DNA of 64,000 bases from Rufibacter hautae (GCF_008271695.1 NZ_VKKY01000001.1:248001-312000), one strand, 5' to 3'; positions 15,926 to 26,234 are shown, numbered from the stretch's first letter. Notes: generated from the sequence alone by a model not told the origin. Numbers and translations: made by a program.

Positions 15926-18863
15926 CCTGTGGCTACTGACCGTAGTAATGGGCGCCTGGATGGCTTTATCGGGGTTCGGCCCTAAAGGCCGGGGCAACAT
16001 TTCTGAACAAGAGCAACATTGGGTAGACAGTGTCTATCAATCTCTTACCCCTGACCAGCGCCTTGGTCAGCTCTTCATGGTGGCCGCGTACTCCAACAAA
16101 CCGCAGAGCCACATCCGGGAAATCGAAAACCTGATCACCCAGTACGGCATTGGCGGCGTCATGTTCATGCAGGGCGGCCCCGTGCGCCAGGCCAAACTCA
16201 CCAACCGGTACCAAAGCTTGGCTAAAGTTCCCTTGCTGGTGGCCACCGACGCCGAGTGGGGCCTGGACATGCGCCTGGACAGCAGCATGCATTTCGCGAA
16301 GCAGATGACTCTGGGTGCCCTGCAAGACGACCGCTACGTGTACCTCATGGGCCGCGAAATTGCCTTGAAACTCAAACGTCTGGGCATTCACGTGAATTTC
16401 TCGCCGGTGGTGGACGTGAACAGCAATCCCAACAACCCGGTCATCGGGAACCGTTCTTTTGGCGAGAGCAAAGAGCAGGTGACCGCCCGCAGCATCGCCT
16501 ACATCAAAGGGTTGCAGGACCACGGCATCATTGCGGTAGCCAAGCATTTTCCCGGCCACGGCGACACTGATGCTGATTCGCATTTCTCCCTGCCCGTACT
16601 CTCCCATGACATGGCCCGCCTCACCGAGGTGGAGCTGTACCCCTTCAAACGTTCTTTTGATGCCGGTGTGATGGGCGTGATGGTGGCGCATTTGCACGTG
16701 CCTAAGCTGGATTCCATCGCTAACCGCGCCGCTACTTTGTCGCCCTACCTGGTGAATGACTTATTGAAAGGGCAGATGCAGTATGAGGGCTTGGTTTTCA
16801 CCGATGCCCTGAACATGAAAGGCGTGACCCGCTACCATGAACCCGGCGAAGTGGATGCCCTGGCCCTGAAAGCCGGCAACGATGTGCTCTTGTTTTCTGA
16901 AAACGTGCCCAAAGCGTTCGCCAGCATCAAAAAAGCCCTGGCCGACAGCACCATCTCTGAGCGGGACATTGAGATCAGGGTGCGAAAGATGCTGCACGCC
17001 AAGTATTGGGCCGGCCTGAACCAGTACACGCCTGTGAACCTGGAGAACCTTTCGCAGGACCTGAGCCGCCCAGTAAGCCAGGTCTTGCAGCAGCAATTGT
17101 ATGAGCAGGCGGTAACGGTGGTTGCTAATAAGAACGACCTGCTGCCTTTCCGGGTGCTGGATACCACGGAGTTCGCCTCGGTATCTGTGGGGGCCGGCAT
17201 CAACAACGTGCTTACCCAGACGCTGGACAAATACGCCTCCTTCAAAAAGTTCGCGGTGACCAGCCGGGTAACCCCGGACAGCGTGTACGCGGGCATTCGG
17301 CGCGATCTGGCCGGCACAGACGTGGTAGTGGTTTCCTTGCACAATCTCAACAACAACCCGGGCAACAACTACAACTTATCGGGCAACGCCCTGGGCTTTA
17401 TCAGGGAACTGCAGCGCGACCCAACCAAAAAAGTGGTAGTAGTGGTGATGGGCAACGCCTACAGCCTCAGGAATTTTGAAGGCAGCGATTGGCTCGTGTG
17501 CGGTTACGAAGACAACGAGGTCACCCGCAAGGTGATTCCGCAGGTGTTGTTTGGGGCACTTCCGGCCAACGGCCGACTGCCGGTGACCGCTTCGCCTAAG
17601 TTCAAGGCCGGATTCGGCATTTCTACGCCTTCTCTCAACCGCCTCAAATACTCCATCCCCGAAAGCGTGGGCATGAACTCGGGAATCCTGAATCAGATAG
17701 ACAACATCGCGCTGGAGGCCATCGCCTACGCCGCCACGCCGGGTTGCCAGGTGCTGGTGGTGAAAGACGGTACGGTGGTGATGGAGAAAGGCTACGGCTA
17801 TTACACCTATGACCGCACCCAACCGGTAACCGAGAAAACCATCTATGACCTGGCCTCTATCACCAAAGTAGCGGCCACCTTACAGGCCGTGATGTTCCTC
17901 AAAGACCAGGGCCGCCTGAACTTGGACGCCAGATTGGTGACTTACCTACCCGAACTGAAAGGCTCTAACAAAGCCAACCTCACCGTGCGCGACGTGCTTT
18001 TGCACCAAGCGGGTTTGGTGGCCTACATTCCTTTTTGGACCAAGACCCTGAAAGACGGTAAGCTGAACCCCATTTACTATGACAGCCTTCCTTCTGAGTC
18101 CTACCCTAACCTGGTGGTACCCGGCGTGTACAGCAACAAACGGCTGGAAGACTCGGTATGGAAGTGGGTGGTGAAGTCTGAACTGGCAGGAAAGCGCCTG
18201 CCCAACGGAAAGTTTGAGTACCGCTACTCAGACCTGGGCCTACACATCATGAAACGGATTGCCGAGCGCCTCCTTAACCAACCCCTTCCCGATTTTCTGG
18301 AGCAGAACTTCTATGCGCCGCTGGGGGCCGCCACGTTGACCTTCAACCCGCTGAACAAATTTCTGAAAGAGCAGATTGCGCCAACGGCGCCCGGTTCCCA
18401 GTTCAAACCCGGGGTGCCGCTGCAAGGCACGGTGCATGACGGCAACGCAGCCCTATTGGGCGGCAAGGCCGGGCACGCGGGTCTTTTCTCCAACGCCAAT
18501 GACCTGGCCATTCTCATGCAGATGGATTTGCAGAACGGGAAGTACGGCGGGCAGCAGTATTTCAAAACCCCAGTTGTGACCGAGTTTTCAGAAAACGGCA
18601 GCAAAAATAGCCGCCGCGGCATTGGCTGGGACAAAGCCGATCCTGACGGGAACGGCCCGACCTCTACCTTGGCGCCGCTGAGCACCTTCGGGCACACGGG
18701 CTTCACGGGCACCGGGGCCTGGGTAGACCCTGAGAACAACATTATTTACATTTTCCTTTCTAACCGCGTCTATCCAGACTCTGAGAACGATAAACTACTC
18801 AAATACAACATCCGCACCCGGATTCATGACGTAGTATATCAATCGTTAGAGCCGAAACCGTAA
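15909..18863 (+). CDS. GH3 beta-N-acetylglucosaminidase fused to a serine beta-lactamase-fold domain
   Basis: A 984-residue exported protein with N-terminal signal MLKRYSLWLLTVVMGAWMA. Residues 35-370 are a family 3 glycoside hydrolase of NagZ type: GQLFMVAAYSNK, GGVMFMQGGP, VATDAEWGLDMRL, and the diagnostic KHFPGHGDTDADSH, whose His/Asp act in acid-base catalysis. Residues 390-580 match the second GH3 domain. Residues 590-980 are a beta-lactamase/penicillin-binding fold with SxxK in YDLASITKVAAT, YSDLG in the Y-x-N position and HTGFTG near the end. The combination occurs in Bacteroidota and is probably used in peptidoglycan turnover. A role in cell-wall recycling is inferred. Confidence 0.9.
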   Translation: MLKRYSLWLLTVVMGAWMALSGFGPKGRGNISEQEQHWVDSVYQSLTPDQRLGQLFMVAAYSNKPQSHIREIENLITQYGIGGVMFMQGGPVRQAKLTNRYQSLAKVPLLVATDAEWGLDMRLDSSMHFAKQMTLGALQDDRYVYLMGREIALKLKRLGIHVNFSPVVDVNSNPNNPVIGNRSFGESKEQVTARSIAYIKGLQDHGIIAVAKHFPGHGDTDADSHFSLPVLSHDMARLTEVELYPFKRSFDAGVMGVMVAHLHVPKLDSIANRAATLSPYLVNDLLKGQMQYEGLVFTDALNMKGVTRYHEPGEVDALALKAGNDVLLFSENVPKAFASIKKALADSTISERDIEIRVRKMLHAKYWAGLNQYTPVNLENLSQDLSRPVSQVLQQQLYEQAVTVVANKNDLLPFRVLDTTEFASVSVGAGINNVLTQTLDKYASFKKFAVTSRVTPDSVYAGIRRDLAGTDVVVVSLHNLNNNPGNNYNLSGNALGFIRELQRDPTKKVVVVVMGNAYSLRNFEGSDWLVCGYEDNEVTRKVIPQVLFGALPANGRLPVTASPKFKAGFGISTPSLNRLKYSIPESVGMNSGILNQIDNIALEAIAYAATPGCQVLVVKDGTVVMEKGYGYYTYDRTQPVTEKTIYDLASITKVAATLQAVMFLKDQGRLNLDARLVTYLPELKGSNKANLTVRDVLLHQAGLVAYIPFWTKTLKDGKLNPIYYDSLPSESYPNLVVPGVYSNKRLEDSVWKWVVKSELAGKRLPNGKFEYRYSDLGLHIMKRIAERLLNQPLPDFLEQNFYAPLGAATLTFNPLNKFLKEQIAPTAPGSQFKPGVPLQGTVHDGNAALLGGKAGHAGLFSNANDLAILMQMDLQNGKYGGQQYFKTPVVTEFSENGSKNSRRGIGWDKADPDGNGPTSTLAPLSTFGHTGFTGTGAWVDPENNIIYIFLSNRVYPDSENDKLLKYNIRTRIHDVVYQSLEPKP

Positions 18864-18886
18864 CTTCGCGGCAAACACATACGCGC

Positions 18887-20023
18887 ATGAAGATTGGAAT
18901 TGTATGCTACCCTACCTTTGGCGGTAGCGGAGTGGTGGCCACAGAGTTGGGTAAAGCCTTGGCGCAGAAAGGGCATAAGGTGCATTTTATCACCTACAGC
19001 CAACCGGCCCGCCTGGACCACTTCAACGAGAACCTGTTTTACCACGAAGTAAATATCCCCAATTACCCGCTGTTCCAGTATCCGCCGTATGAACTGGCCC
19101 TGGCCAGCAAGATGGTAGACATTGTGCAGTATGAAAAACTAGACGTCCTGCACGTGCACTACGCCATTCCGCACGCCTCGGCGGCATACATGGCCAAGCA
19201 GATCCTGCTCACCAAAGGCATCCAGATACCGGTCATCACCACGCTGCACGGCACCGATATCACCCTGGTGGGCAAAGACGCTTCCTATGAACCGGTAGTG
19301 ACGTTCAGCATCAACCAGTCAGACGCGGTGACCTCGGTGTCTGAGGACCTGAAGCGCGAGACGTATGAGCACTTTCCTATTGAGAAGGAGATTGTGGTCA
19401 TCCCCAACTTCATCAACCTGGAGCGTTTCCAGAAACAGCGCAAAGAACACTTTAAATCAGCCATCGCGCCGTTTGGCGAGAAACTGCTGGTGCACACCTC
19501 CAACTTCAGGGCGGTGAAGCGCATTGGCGATGTCATCAAGATTTTCTCCAAGGTACGGGAGCAGATGCCCAGCAAACTGTTGCTGGTGGGCGACGGTCCG
19601 GAGCGGCCTAAGATGGAAAACCTTTGCCGCAAGTTGGGCATCTGCGCTGATGTGCGGTTCCTGGGCAAACTGGAAGCCGTGGAAGAACTACTTTCCATTG
19701 CCGATGTCTTCCTGATGCCCTCCGAGAAAGAAAGTTTCGGGTTGGCGGCGCTGGAAGCCATGGCCTGCGAGGTGCCCGTGATCTCGTCCAATGCCGGGGG
19801 CTTGCCCGAGCTGAACGTGCACGGCGTAACCGGGTTCGTAAGCAACGTGGGCGACGTGAAAGACATGGTCAAAAACACGCTCTTCCTTTTGCAGGACGAC
19901 CAACTGCCAACCTTCAAAGCCAACGCCCTGGCCCGCGCCAAGGAATTTGAGATTGGTAAGATCGTGCCGATGTACGAAGAGGTCTACCAACAGGCCGCCG
20001 AGGCGGTACGCACCCACGTTTAA
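18887..20023 (+). CDS. bshA: N-acetyl-alpha-D-glucosaminyl L-malate synthase
   Basis: A 378-residue GT4 glycosyltransferase that joins UDP-GlcNAc to L-malate, the first step of bacillithiol synthesis. The N-terminus MKIGIVCYPTFGGSGVVATE is characteristic of BshA, followed by HVHYAIPHASAAYMAK, TTLHGTDITLVGKD and a C-terminal nucleotide-sugar motif SEKESFGLAALEAMACEVPVI containing the E-x7-E pair. It starts 23 bases after the GH3 fusion gene ends. bshB and bshC are not in the window. A weak TAnnTTCG -7 box precedes it. Confidence 0.92.
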   Translation: MKIGIVCYPTFGGSGVVATELGKALAQKGHKVHFITYSQPARLDHFNENLFYHEVNIPNYPLFQYPPYELALASKMVDIVQYEKLDVLHVHYAIPHASAAYMAKQILLTKGIQIPVITTLHGTDITLVGKDASYEPVVTFSINQSDAVTSVSEDLKRETYEHFPIEKEIVVIPNFINLERFQKQRKEHFKSAIAPFGEKLLVHTSNFRAVKRIGDVIKIFSKVREQMPSKLLLVGDGPERPKMENLCRKLGICADVRFLGKLEAVEELLSIADVFLMPSEKESFGLAALEAMACEVPVISSNAGGLPELNVHGVTGFVSNVGDVKDMVKNTLFLLQDDQLPTFKANALARAKEFEIGKIVPMYEEVYQQAAEAVRTHV

Positions 20024-20058
20024 ATCAGCTTTCCTTTATACATAAGATATTCATGAGG

Positions 20059-20101
20059 CCGCTTAGGGGCTGTTTTTAAGAAAACGGCTCCTAAACAGCG
20101 G
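20059..20101. repeat. Dispersed palindromic element, hairpin between bshA and Nudix gene
   Basis: CCGCTTAGGGGCTGTTTTTA pairs with AAAACGGCTCCTAAACAGCG around a short loop. It lies 36 bases after the bshA stop and could act as a terminator. Confidence 0.7.
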
Positions 20102-20130
20102 TAACACTCCGGCCCTAAACGCAAGACAAC

Positions 20131-20709
20131 ATGCACTTTGAAAAACCACACCACTCAGAAGAGAACCCCTGGAAAACCTTAGACTCTAAACCTATCTACG
20201 AGAACCCCTGGATCAGCGTGCGCGAGGAGCAGGTGATCAACCCGGGGGGTGGCCAGGGCATCTACGGCGTGGTTTCCATGAAGAACAAAGCCATCGGGAT
20301 TATTCCTATTGACGAGGAAGGCAACACCTGGCTGGTTGGGCAGTACCGCTACACCGTGAATGAGTACTCTTGGGAAATCCCCATGGGCGGCGGCCCGATC
20401 GGGATTGATCCGCTGGAATCCGCGAAGCGCGAGCTGAAAGAGGAGACCGGCTTCACCGCCGCCGAGTGGACGAACATCGGCAGAATCCATACCTCCAACT
20501 CCGTGACCGATGAGGAAGGCTTCATTTTCCTGGCCGAGGAACTGACCGCCGGCGAGACCGAGTTTGAGGAAACCGAAGACCTCAAAATCTGGAAGTTACC
20601 TTTGCACGAGGCCGTGCGCATGGCCATGGACAGCGAGATCACCGATGCCATCAGTATTGCCGGTTTGCTCAAGGCCGAGAAAATCCTGCTCACCCGCCGA
20701 CCTAAATAA
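20131..20709 (+). CDS. NUDIX hydrolase (ADP-ribose pyrophosphatase-like)
   Basis: A 192-residue Nudix enzyme that hydrolyses a nucleoside diphosphate linked to another moiety. The Nudix box is visible around residues 90-113: GG-x-IGIDPLESAKRELKEETGF with REL-x-EE-x-G intact. The upstream strand WLVGQYRYTVNEYSWEIPMG and the IHTSNSVTDEEGFIFLAEEL segment resemble ADP-sugar pyrophosphatases. The true substrate is unknown. It sits alone between two palindromic elements. Confidence 0.87.
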   Translation: MHFEKPHHSEENPWKTLDSKPIYENPWISVREEQVINPGGGQGIYGVVSMKNKAIGIIPIDEEGNTWLVGQYRYTVNEYSWEIPMGGGPIGIDPLESAKRELKEETGFTAAEWTNIGRIHTSNSVTDEEGFIFLAEELTAGETEFEETEDLKIWKLPLHEAVRMAMDSEITDAISIAGLLKAEKILLTRRPK

Positions 20710-20734
20710 ACAGCCCGGTTTGGCACTAACTAGC

Positions 20735-20801
20735 CCCGCGGCGCGTTTGCCGTTTTGAAGCCGATTTACTGAAAACAGGCCAAAATCGGCTTTGCCGCGG
20801 G
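20735..20801. repeat. Dispersed palindromic element with long outer stem
   Basis: CCCGCGGC at 20735 pairs with GCCGCGGG ending at 20801, and inner arms AGCCGATTT and AAATCGGCTTT enclose ACTGAAAACAGGCC. It ends the Nudix gene region. Confidence 0.75.
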
Positions 20802-20830
20802 CACATGTGGTGCTTTTCTTATTAATTAAC

Positions 20831-20838
20831 TAATTTTG
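20831..20838 (+). promoter_or_regulatory. -7 box just upstream of plsC-type gene
   Basis: TAATTTTG matches TAnnTTTG. It lies only 6 bases before the ATG at 20845, so the mRNA would have almost no leader. No clear -33 box was found. Confidence 0.4.
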
Positions 20839-20844
20839 GGAAAG

Positions 20845-21639
20845 ATGAACAGGTTAAAAGGAATCGGCAAGAAGGTTTACTCCGTGTGGTGCACCGCCTG
20901 GTTTGTATTACCATTTCTCACCTCGTATCCCCTGTTCCGGGTGCTGATTGCCAGGCCTAACCGGCTGAGACACGCGCACCACCTCAATCGCCTCTGGTCT
21001 AAGTTCCAGTTGCGCATGTACCTGATGCCGGTGACGGTGAAAGGCATGGAGCAACTGAACCCCAACCAGAAATACGTGTTCGCGCCAAACCACAGCTCCT
21101 ACATTGACATTCCCATGATTCTGGCGGCCATCCCTGGTTTCCTCAATTTCGTGGGGAAGAAATCCTTGACCAAGGTGCCGTTGTGGGGCAAGATCTATGA
21201 CGCGCTGTACATCTCGGTGGACCGTGACAGCCCCATCAGCAGTGCCAAAGCGTATATTGCCAGCAAGCAGAGCCTGGAGGCGGGCCGCAGCATCGTGATT
21301 TTCCCCGAAGGGAAAATTTCGCCGGAGTCTGGCAGCAAGCTGTTGCCGTTCAAAGACGGTCCGTTCAAGCTGGCCATTGAGAAACAGGTTCCCCTTGTGC
21401 CCATCACCATGCCGTACAACCACCTGTTTCTGCCCGATGTGAAGGGCAAACTCATCATCCGGTACCATCCGCTGGAGATGATCATTCACCGGCCCATCCC
21501 TACCCAGGGGTTGACCATGCAGGACCTGGAGTTCCTGAAAAACCAAACGCACTCCATCATTCAAGAGACTTTAGATCAGAAAAACCATGAGCACCAACAT
21601 AGAAACCCTACGCCAGCTGGCGCACTTAGCCCGGCTTGA
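20845..21639 (+). CDS. PlsC-type 1-acyl-sn-glycerol-3-phosphate acyltransferase
   Basis: A 264-residue membrane acyltransferase that probably acylates lysophosphatidic acid to phosphatidic acid. The catalytic H-x4-D motif is in NHSSYIDIPMIL (residues 75-86). FPEGKISPESGS is the third conserved block and VPLVPITMPYNHL the fourth. A hydrophobic segment (VWCTAWFVLPFLTSYPLF) precedes the domain. I chose the ATG at 20845 over an in-frame TTG at 20836. Its last 53 bases overlap gatC, so the two are co-translated. Confidence 0.85.
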   Translation: MNRLKGIGKKVYSVWCTAWFVLPFLTSYPLFRVLIARPNRLRHAHHLNRLWSKFQLRMYLMPVTVKGMEQLNPNQKYVFAPNHSSYIDIPMILAAIPGFLNFVGKKSLTKVPLWGKIYDALYISVDRDSPISSAKAYIASKQSLEAGRSIVIFPEGKISPESGSKLLPFKDGPFKLAIEKQVPLVPITMPYNHLFLPDVKGKLIIRYHPLEMIIHRPIPTQGLTMQDLEFLKNQTHSIIQETLDQKNHEHQHRNPTPAGALSPA

Positions 21640-21874
21640 GTTTGACGAGACCAAAGAGCAGGAAATGCTCAAAGACCTGAACAACATCTTGGACTGGGTA
21701 GACCAACTGCGCCAGCTGGACACCCAGAACGTAGAACCTTTGATCCATATCTCGGAGGAGCTGAACGTGATGCGCGAGGATACCGCCCAGAACACCGTGC
21801 GCCACGAAGATGCCTTGAAACTGGCTCCGCGCAAAGACTCAGATTATTTCAGGGTTCCTAAAGTACTGGAGTAG
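21587..21874 (+). CDS. gatC: Aspartyl/glutamyl-tRNA amidotransferase subunit C
   Basis: A 95-residue GatC, the small subunit that stabilises the GatCAB enzyme converting Glu-tRNA(Gln) or Asp-tRNA(Asn) to the amidated forms. The text ETLRQLAHLARLEFDETKEQ at the start, then LNNILDWVDQLRQLDT, VEPLIHI and LREDTAQNTV-like segments, fits the family. gatA and gatB are not adjacent. It overlaps the 3' end of the acyltransferase gene and ends 6 bases before the next gene. Confidence 0.92.
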   Translation: MSTNIETLRQLAHLARLEFDETKEQEMLKDLNNILDWVDQLRQLDTQNVEPLIHISEELNVMREDTAQNTVRHEDALKLAPRKDSDYFRVPKVLE

Positions 21875-21880
21875 GCCTGA

Positions 21881-24800
21881 ATGAAGCTTTTTTCGTTCTG
21901 GCCCCAGGTGGAGCCTGGCCGCCGCTTTCTGTATTCTCTCTTGGCCCTGCTGGTGCTGGGCACCATTGGGTTAGGTTTTTACGGGTACCTTAACGGGCAG
22001 GAACTGGTATTTCCGCTGGAGAAGCAGGCGGAACTGTTCCCCGCCGAGGCCCACTTAGACCCTTCCTCTTCCCTGCTCACGCCCATGCGCGTAGAAGTGA
22101 ACGCCTACCTGGTGACGGAACGCTACGCCATGGGCGATATGCAGCTTCCACTCTGGGCTACCTGGGTTTATTTCGCGGGACTGGCGGTGGCCCTTACCTT
22201 CTTCTGGACGCTGGCCAGTACCCTCAAGCGCATTCCCTATTACGCCGCCGTGACGCTGGGCATGCTCTGGCTCTCAACGTTCAACCTGGATTTACTGGGC
22301 GTTTTCTCAGAAACCAGCCGAATCCTGCTGCTGATTGCCCTAGCCGTTTTGGGGCTGGGCAGTTTTGTATTTCAGGCATTCTGGACGCGGGTGTCTTTCC
22401 TGGGCCGGTTCCTGTTCTTCGGGGTGGTCATTCTGCTTTTGAGCCTGGCCTTGTTCCGTTTCTCTTCTCTGCCCGCTCCGCTGACCGCCTTGCACGTGGT
22501 CAATTACAGCACCCTGGCTAGCTTTGTGGCATCGGTGCTGTTCATGATTCTGGTGGCCTATGAGAACCTGCACGGCCTGCTGTGGTTCAACACGCAGGCA
22601 CAGCAACCGCAGCGCCGTTTTGGCTTGGTGCAGTTTGTGCTCATCAGTCTGCTGTACCTGGGAAATTTGTTGCTGCTGTACCTGCGCCAAACCGGCATGA
22701 TCCAGTTTGAGTTCGCCGGGCTGGATGCTTTGGTGGTGTTCCTCTGCTCGGCGCTGGTGGGTCTTTGGGGCTTGAAGCAACGGCAACTCCATTACACCCG
22801 CTTTTTCCGATTTGAGACCGAGGCCGCGCCGCTGTACCTGGTGCTTGCCCTGCTCACCTTTCTGAACCTGGCCTACGCGTTCCTGCTGGCCAATGACCCG
22901 TTGGTAAATGCCTATCGCAGTGCCATCATTGTGACACACTTAGCGTACGGTGTGGCGTTCTTTATCTACGTGCTGGTGAATTTCGGGCCGCTGATCAAGC
23001 AGAAACTACGGGTTTTCAAGGTGGTCTATGACCCGCGGCAGTTGCCTTATTTTACCGTGTACCTCATGGGCACCGTGTTGTTGGTCGTGATGGTGCTGCG
23101 CAGCAATTACGCGCTCTATTTCCAGCACCAGGCTGGTTATTACAATTACCTGGGCGATGTGTACCGCCAGACCGAGGAAACGCCCTTACTAGCGGAGCAG
23201 TTCTACAACGAGGCCAGCGTGCAGTCACGCAACAACCAACGTTCCAGCTTCTCCCTAGCCGATATGTACCACCAAGGCGGCATGCGCTCACTAGAGATGA
23301 ACCGTCTGCAGGAAGCGCTGGAAAGAAAGCCCACGCCGGAAGGTTATCTGCGGTTGGCCAGTCTGTTCACTTCCTCCTCAGACCTGTTTGACCATCTCAA
23401 GGTGCTGCAGGAAGCCGTGAAAACGTTCCCAGACCACGCACCGCTCCTGAACAACTTGGGAATCCTCTACGGCACCACCGCCTTCTCTGACTCGGCGGGG
23501 CTCTACCTGGATGCCGCGCTGGCCCAAAGCAAAGAGCCCGAGGTCATCCAAGCAAACCAATTGGCGTTCCTGGCCAGCCATAAGTTTCCCCAACAAGCCA
23601 AAGAGTTCGCCAACCGTTACGCCGCCGGCACCTACGGTCCGCTGCTCACCAACCGAGTGGCCATTGCCCTGGTTTTGGGAGGGGCTAAACCCCAGAACTT
23701 GCCGGCTTTGCCTCAGGACAGCGCGTTGTCTACCCAGACCTTCGCCCATTTCTATAATCGACAGCTATTTCCTGGCAATGCCAAAGACAGCACGGCTACT
23801 TTCACGCGGTTGAACATGCTGCTGCGGCAGGAACAAAACCAGGCTTTCTTGGATGACCTTACGCTGATTAAGTCGTTGCTGCTCCGGCAAGGCACTGCTT
23901 CCAAACCACAACCTACCCTGGCCAAAGTCACCCTGGAGAACCTGGCGGCGAACAGTGGCAGCACGGGCGGCTACTACTATGACATTCTGGGCCAATGGAT
24001 GCTGCAGGGCAAACTGTACCCGCTGGCCGCCGAGTATTTCCACAAAGCCCGGCAAACCGGCTACCGCGACGCCCACCTGCATGCCGTGGTGGCCTATGCG
24101 TTAGCAGGAAATTTCGGCCAAGCCACCGAGATTGCTCTAGGCGCCTCCCCTTTCCCGGACGTAGCCCAACGGACCGCCGCCACGCAGATCGCGATTGCCA
24201 CACAGTTGACACCAGAGCAGGCCGTCACCGCCCCAGATTCTCTTAAAGTACGCTTCCTGCAGCTCAAGGCGGCTTCTCTGCCGTTGGCCCAGATGGAGAG
24301 TGTGGCCAACGGCATCACCACGCAGGCTTTAGCGCCGGTGGCAGCCTTACCGCTGGTGGCCCGGTACCTTCAGGAGAACAACTTCAACACGGCCCAGAAT
24401 CTGCTAAGCATCCATTTTCCGGCTGGTTTTGCCAAAAACGGCCTAAAATCAGAGGCGAATACCTTACAAGCCGAGCTTTGGTGGAGAAGCCAGAAATGGG
24501 ACCAATTGCGCACCGAACTGCCCAACCTCTATTTTACGCCGCAGGATGCGGGCACCAGACTTTATTACCAAGCTTTGCTGGCCCAGCGTAATAATAACGG
24601 CAAAGCCGCGACTAATCTATTCAACCAGTTATTACAACGGGCTCCGTGGTCTGAGGCCGGGCAGTTGGCTGCCGCCGATTTCTTTGTGCAGCAGAAACAA
24701 CCCATGCGGGCCTATGACCTGCTGCTGGAGGGCATCGGGTATAACCCAACCTCGGTGGCGCTGCGGAAAGCCTACGTGAAAGTGGCCCTGACCCAAGGCC

Positions 24801-24931
24801 TGCGCGACTATGCGTTGCAGGGCTTGGAGCAACTGGAGCTTTTGGTAAGTCCTCAGGAATACCTTACTTTTAGACAAGAAATAGCGCCCCAATTGCAGGC
24901 CAGCGAAGCGCTCCAGCAAGAATGGCAATAA
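21881..24931 (+). CDS. Large membrane protein with TPR-rich C-terminal region
   Basis: A 1016-residue protein of no precise known function. The N-terminal 400 residues contain about ten to eleven hydrophobic segments, for example [36 protein letters not shown] and [17 protein letters not shown]. From about residue 420 to the end it is a helical tetratricopeptide-like region ([55 protein letters not shown]), probably periplasmic or cytosolic. It is the first of a run with the ABC ATPase and cobalamin adenosyltransferase. A palindromic-family core runs through its coding sequence at 24421-24452. Confidence 0.75.
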   Translation: MKLFSFWPQVEPGRRFLYSLLALLVLGTIGLGFYGYLNGQELVFPLEKQAELFPAEAHLDPSSSLLTPMRVEVNAYLVTERYAMGDMQLPLWATWVYFAGLAVALTFFWTLASTLKRIPYYAAVTLGMLWLSTFNLDLLGVFSETSRILLLIALAVLGLGSFVFQAFWTRVSFLGRFLFFGVVILLLSLALFRFSSLPAPLTALHVVNYSTLASFVASVLFMILVAYENLHGLLWFNTQAQQPQRRFGLVQFVLISLLYLGNLLLLYLRQTGMIQFEFAGLDALVVFLCSALVGLWGLKQRQLHYTRFFRFETEAAPLYLVLALLTFLNLAYAFLLANDPLVNAYRSAIIVTHLAYGVAFFIYVLVNFGPLIKQKLRVFKVVYDPRQLPYFTVYLMGTVLLVVMVLRSNYALYFQHQAGYYNYLGDVYRQTEETPLLAEQFYNEASVQSRNNQRSSFSLADMYHQGGMRSLEMNRLQEALERKPTPEGYLRLASLFTSSSDLFDHLKVLQEAVKTFPDHAPLLNNLGILYGTTAFSDSAGLYLDAALAQSKEPEVIQANQLAFLASHKFPQQAKEFANRYAAGTYGPLLTNRVAIALVLGGAKPQNLPALPQDSALSTQTFAHFYNRQLFPGNAKDSTATFTRLNMLLRQEQNQAFLDDLTLIKSLLLRQGTASKPQPTLAKVTLENLAANSGSTGGYYYDILGQWMLQGKLYPLAAEYFHKARQTGYRDAHLHAVVAYALAGNFGQATEIALGASPFPDVAQRTAATQIAIATQLTPEQAVTAPDSLKVRFLQLKAASLPLAQMESVANGITTQALAPVAALPLVARYLQENNFNTAQNLLSIHFPAGFAKNGLKSEANTLQAELWWRSQKWDQLRTELPNLYFTPQDAGTRLYYQALLAQRNNNGKAATNLFNQLLQRAPWSEAGQLAAADFFVQQKQPMRAYDLLLEGIGYNPTSVALRKAYVKVALTQGLRDYALQGLEQLELLVSPQEYLTFRQEIAPQLQASEALQQEWQ

Positions 24932-24941
24932 GCGAAGCCGT

Positions 24942-25676
24942 ATGAGCACCATCATTAAAACCGAGAGTATCTCCAAGATGTACCAGATGGGGAATGAAAC
25001 CATTCATGCCCTGCGGTCTATCTCCATTGAGATAAAGAGAGGAGAGTATGTGGCGTTCATGGGGCCATCTGGCTCTGGTAAATCCACGCTTATGAACATT
25101 GTGGGCTGCCTGGACACCCCTACCTCGGGCACGTACATCCTCAACGGCAACGATGTCAGCAACATGGTGGACAATGAACTGGCCACCGTCCGCAACAAGG
25201 AAATCGGGTTCGTGTTCCAGACGTTCAACCTGCTGCCCCGCTCCTCTTCCCTGGACAACGTGGCCTTGCCGCTCATCTACGCAGGCTACGGCCGGGCGGA
25301 GCGCGAGGAACGCGCCATGGCGGCCCTGGACAGCGTAGGGCTGGGCTCCCGGGCCAAACACAAACCCAACGAACTCTCGGGCGGGCAGCGCCAGCGGGTG
25401 GCCATTGCCCGGGCGCTGGTAAATGACCCTAGCATTATCCTGGCCGATGAGCCAACAGGTAACCTGGACACCAAGACCTCCTATGAGATCATGGGCTTGT
25501 TTGAGGCCCTGCACGCCAAAGGCAACACCATCATCATGGTGACCCACGAAGATGACATCGCCCATTACGCCCACCGCATTGTGCGCCTGCGCGACGGACT
25601 GGTAGAGTCTGATGAAATGAACCTCAACATCACGGTTCCTGCTTTGAAAGCGGCCGCTCTGAATACCACTGAATGA
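24942..25676 (+). CDS. ABC transporter ATP-binding protein (MacB/LolD type)
   Basis: A 244-residue ATPase. Walker A is GPSGSGKST (about residues 40-48), the Q-loop is [13 protein letters not shown], the signature is [15 protein letters not shown] and Walker B plus D-loop is [12 protein letters not shown]. The H-loop is VTHEDD. This arrangement is that of the MacB/LolD group, which works with permeases of the FtsX type in lipoprotein or peptide export. No permease gene is adjacent. It overlaps the next gene by 4 bases (ATGA), a sign of translational coupling. Confidence 0.9.
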   Translation: MSTIIKTESISKMYQMGNETIHALRSISIEIKRGEYVAFMGPSGSGKSTLMNIVGCLDTPTSGTYILNGNDVSNMVDNELATVRNKEIGFVFQTFNLLPRSSSLDNVALPLIYAGYGRAEREERAMAALDSVGLGSRAKHKPNELSGGQRQRVAIARALVNDPSIILADEPTGNLDTKTSYEIMGLFEALHAKGNTIIMVTHEDDIAHYAHRIVRLRDGLVESDEMNLNITVPALKAAALNTTE

Positions 25677-26224
25677 AAATATACACCAAAACCGGTGACA
25701 AAGGCGAAACTTCCCTTATTGGCGGAACCCGCGTAAAGAAATCACACCTGCGTATTGAGGCCTACGGCACCGTAGACGAACTGAACTCTTTTCTGGGCGT
25801 AGTCCGTGACCAGGAAGTAAACCAGAAGCGGCAGCACCTCTTCTCCGAGATCCAGGACCGGCTCTTCACCATCGGGTCTACCCTGGCCACCGATCCGGTG
25901 AAAGAAGGCAAGGTCCAGACCCCGGATCTGCACCTCACAGATATCCAGTTTCTGGAAGTGCAGATGGACCTGCTGGACGAGCAGTTGCCGCCCCTGCGTA
26001 ATTTCATTTTGCCCGGCGGCCATCAGGCAGTTTCTTTCTGCCACGTGGCCCGCACCGTTTGCCGCCGCGCCGAGCGCCTGGCCATTGCCCTGCAGGAAGA
26101 GTCCCACGTAGATGATCTGGTGGTGCAGTACCTTAACCGTTTGTCTGACTTTCTCTTTGTTTTGAGCCGCGCCATGGCCCTGGAACTGAACGTAAAAGAA
26201 ATCACCTGGAAGCCTCGGATGTGA
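25673..26224 (+). CDS. Cob(I)alamin adenosyltransferase (PduO type)
   Basis: A 183-residue enzyme that transfers the adenosyl group of ATP to cob(I)alamin, making adenosylcobalamin. The ATP-binding N-terminus [20 protein letters not shown] and the [20 protein letters not shown] helix are family signatures, and [18 protein letters not shown] lies near the end. Its product is the cofactor of methylmalonyl-CoA mutase, encoded at the right end of this window. A hairpin with a T run overlaps its stop codon. Confidence 0.92.
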   Translation: MKIYTKTGDKGETSLIGGTRVKKSHLRIEAYGTVDELNSFLGVVRDQEVNQKRQHLFSEIQDRLFTIGSTLATDPVKEGKVQTPDLHLTDIQFLEVQMDLLDEQLPPLRNFILPGGHQAVSFCHVARTVCRRAERLAIALQEESHVDDLVVQYLNRLSDFLFVLSRAMALELNVKEITWKPRM

Positions 26225-26234
26225 GGCTTTTTTT
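26211..26234 (+). terminator. Terminator overlapping the adenosyltransferase stop
   Basis: AGCCTC and GAGGCT form a short stem around GGATGT, followed by a run of T. The stop TGA at 26222 is inside the stem. Confidence 0.7.
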
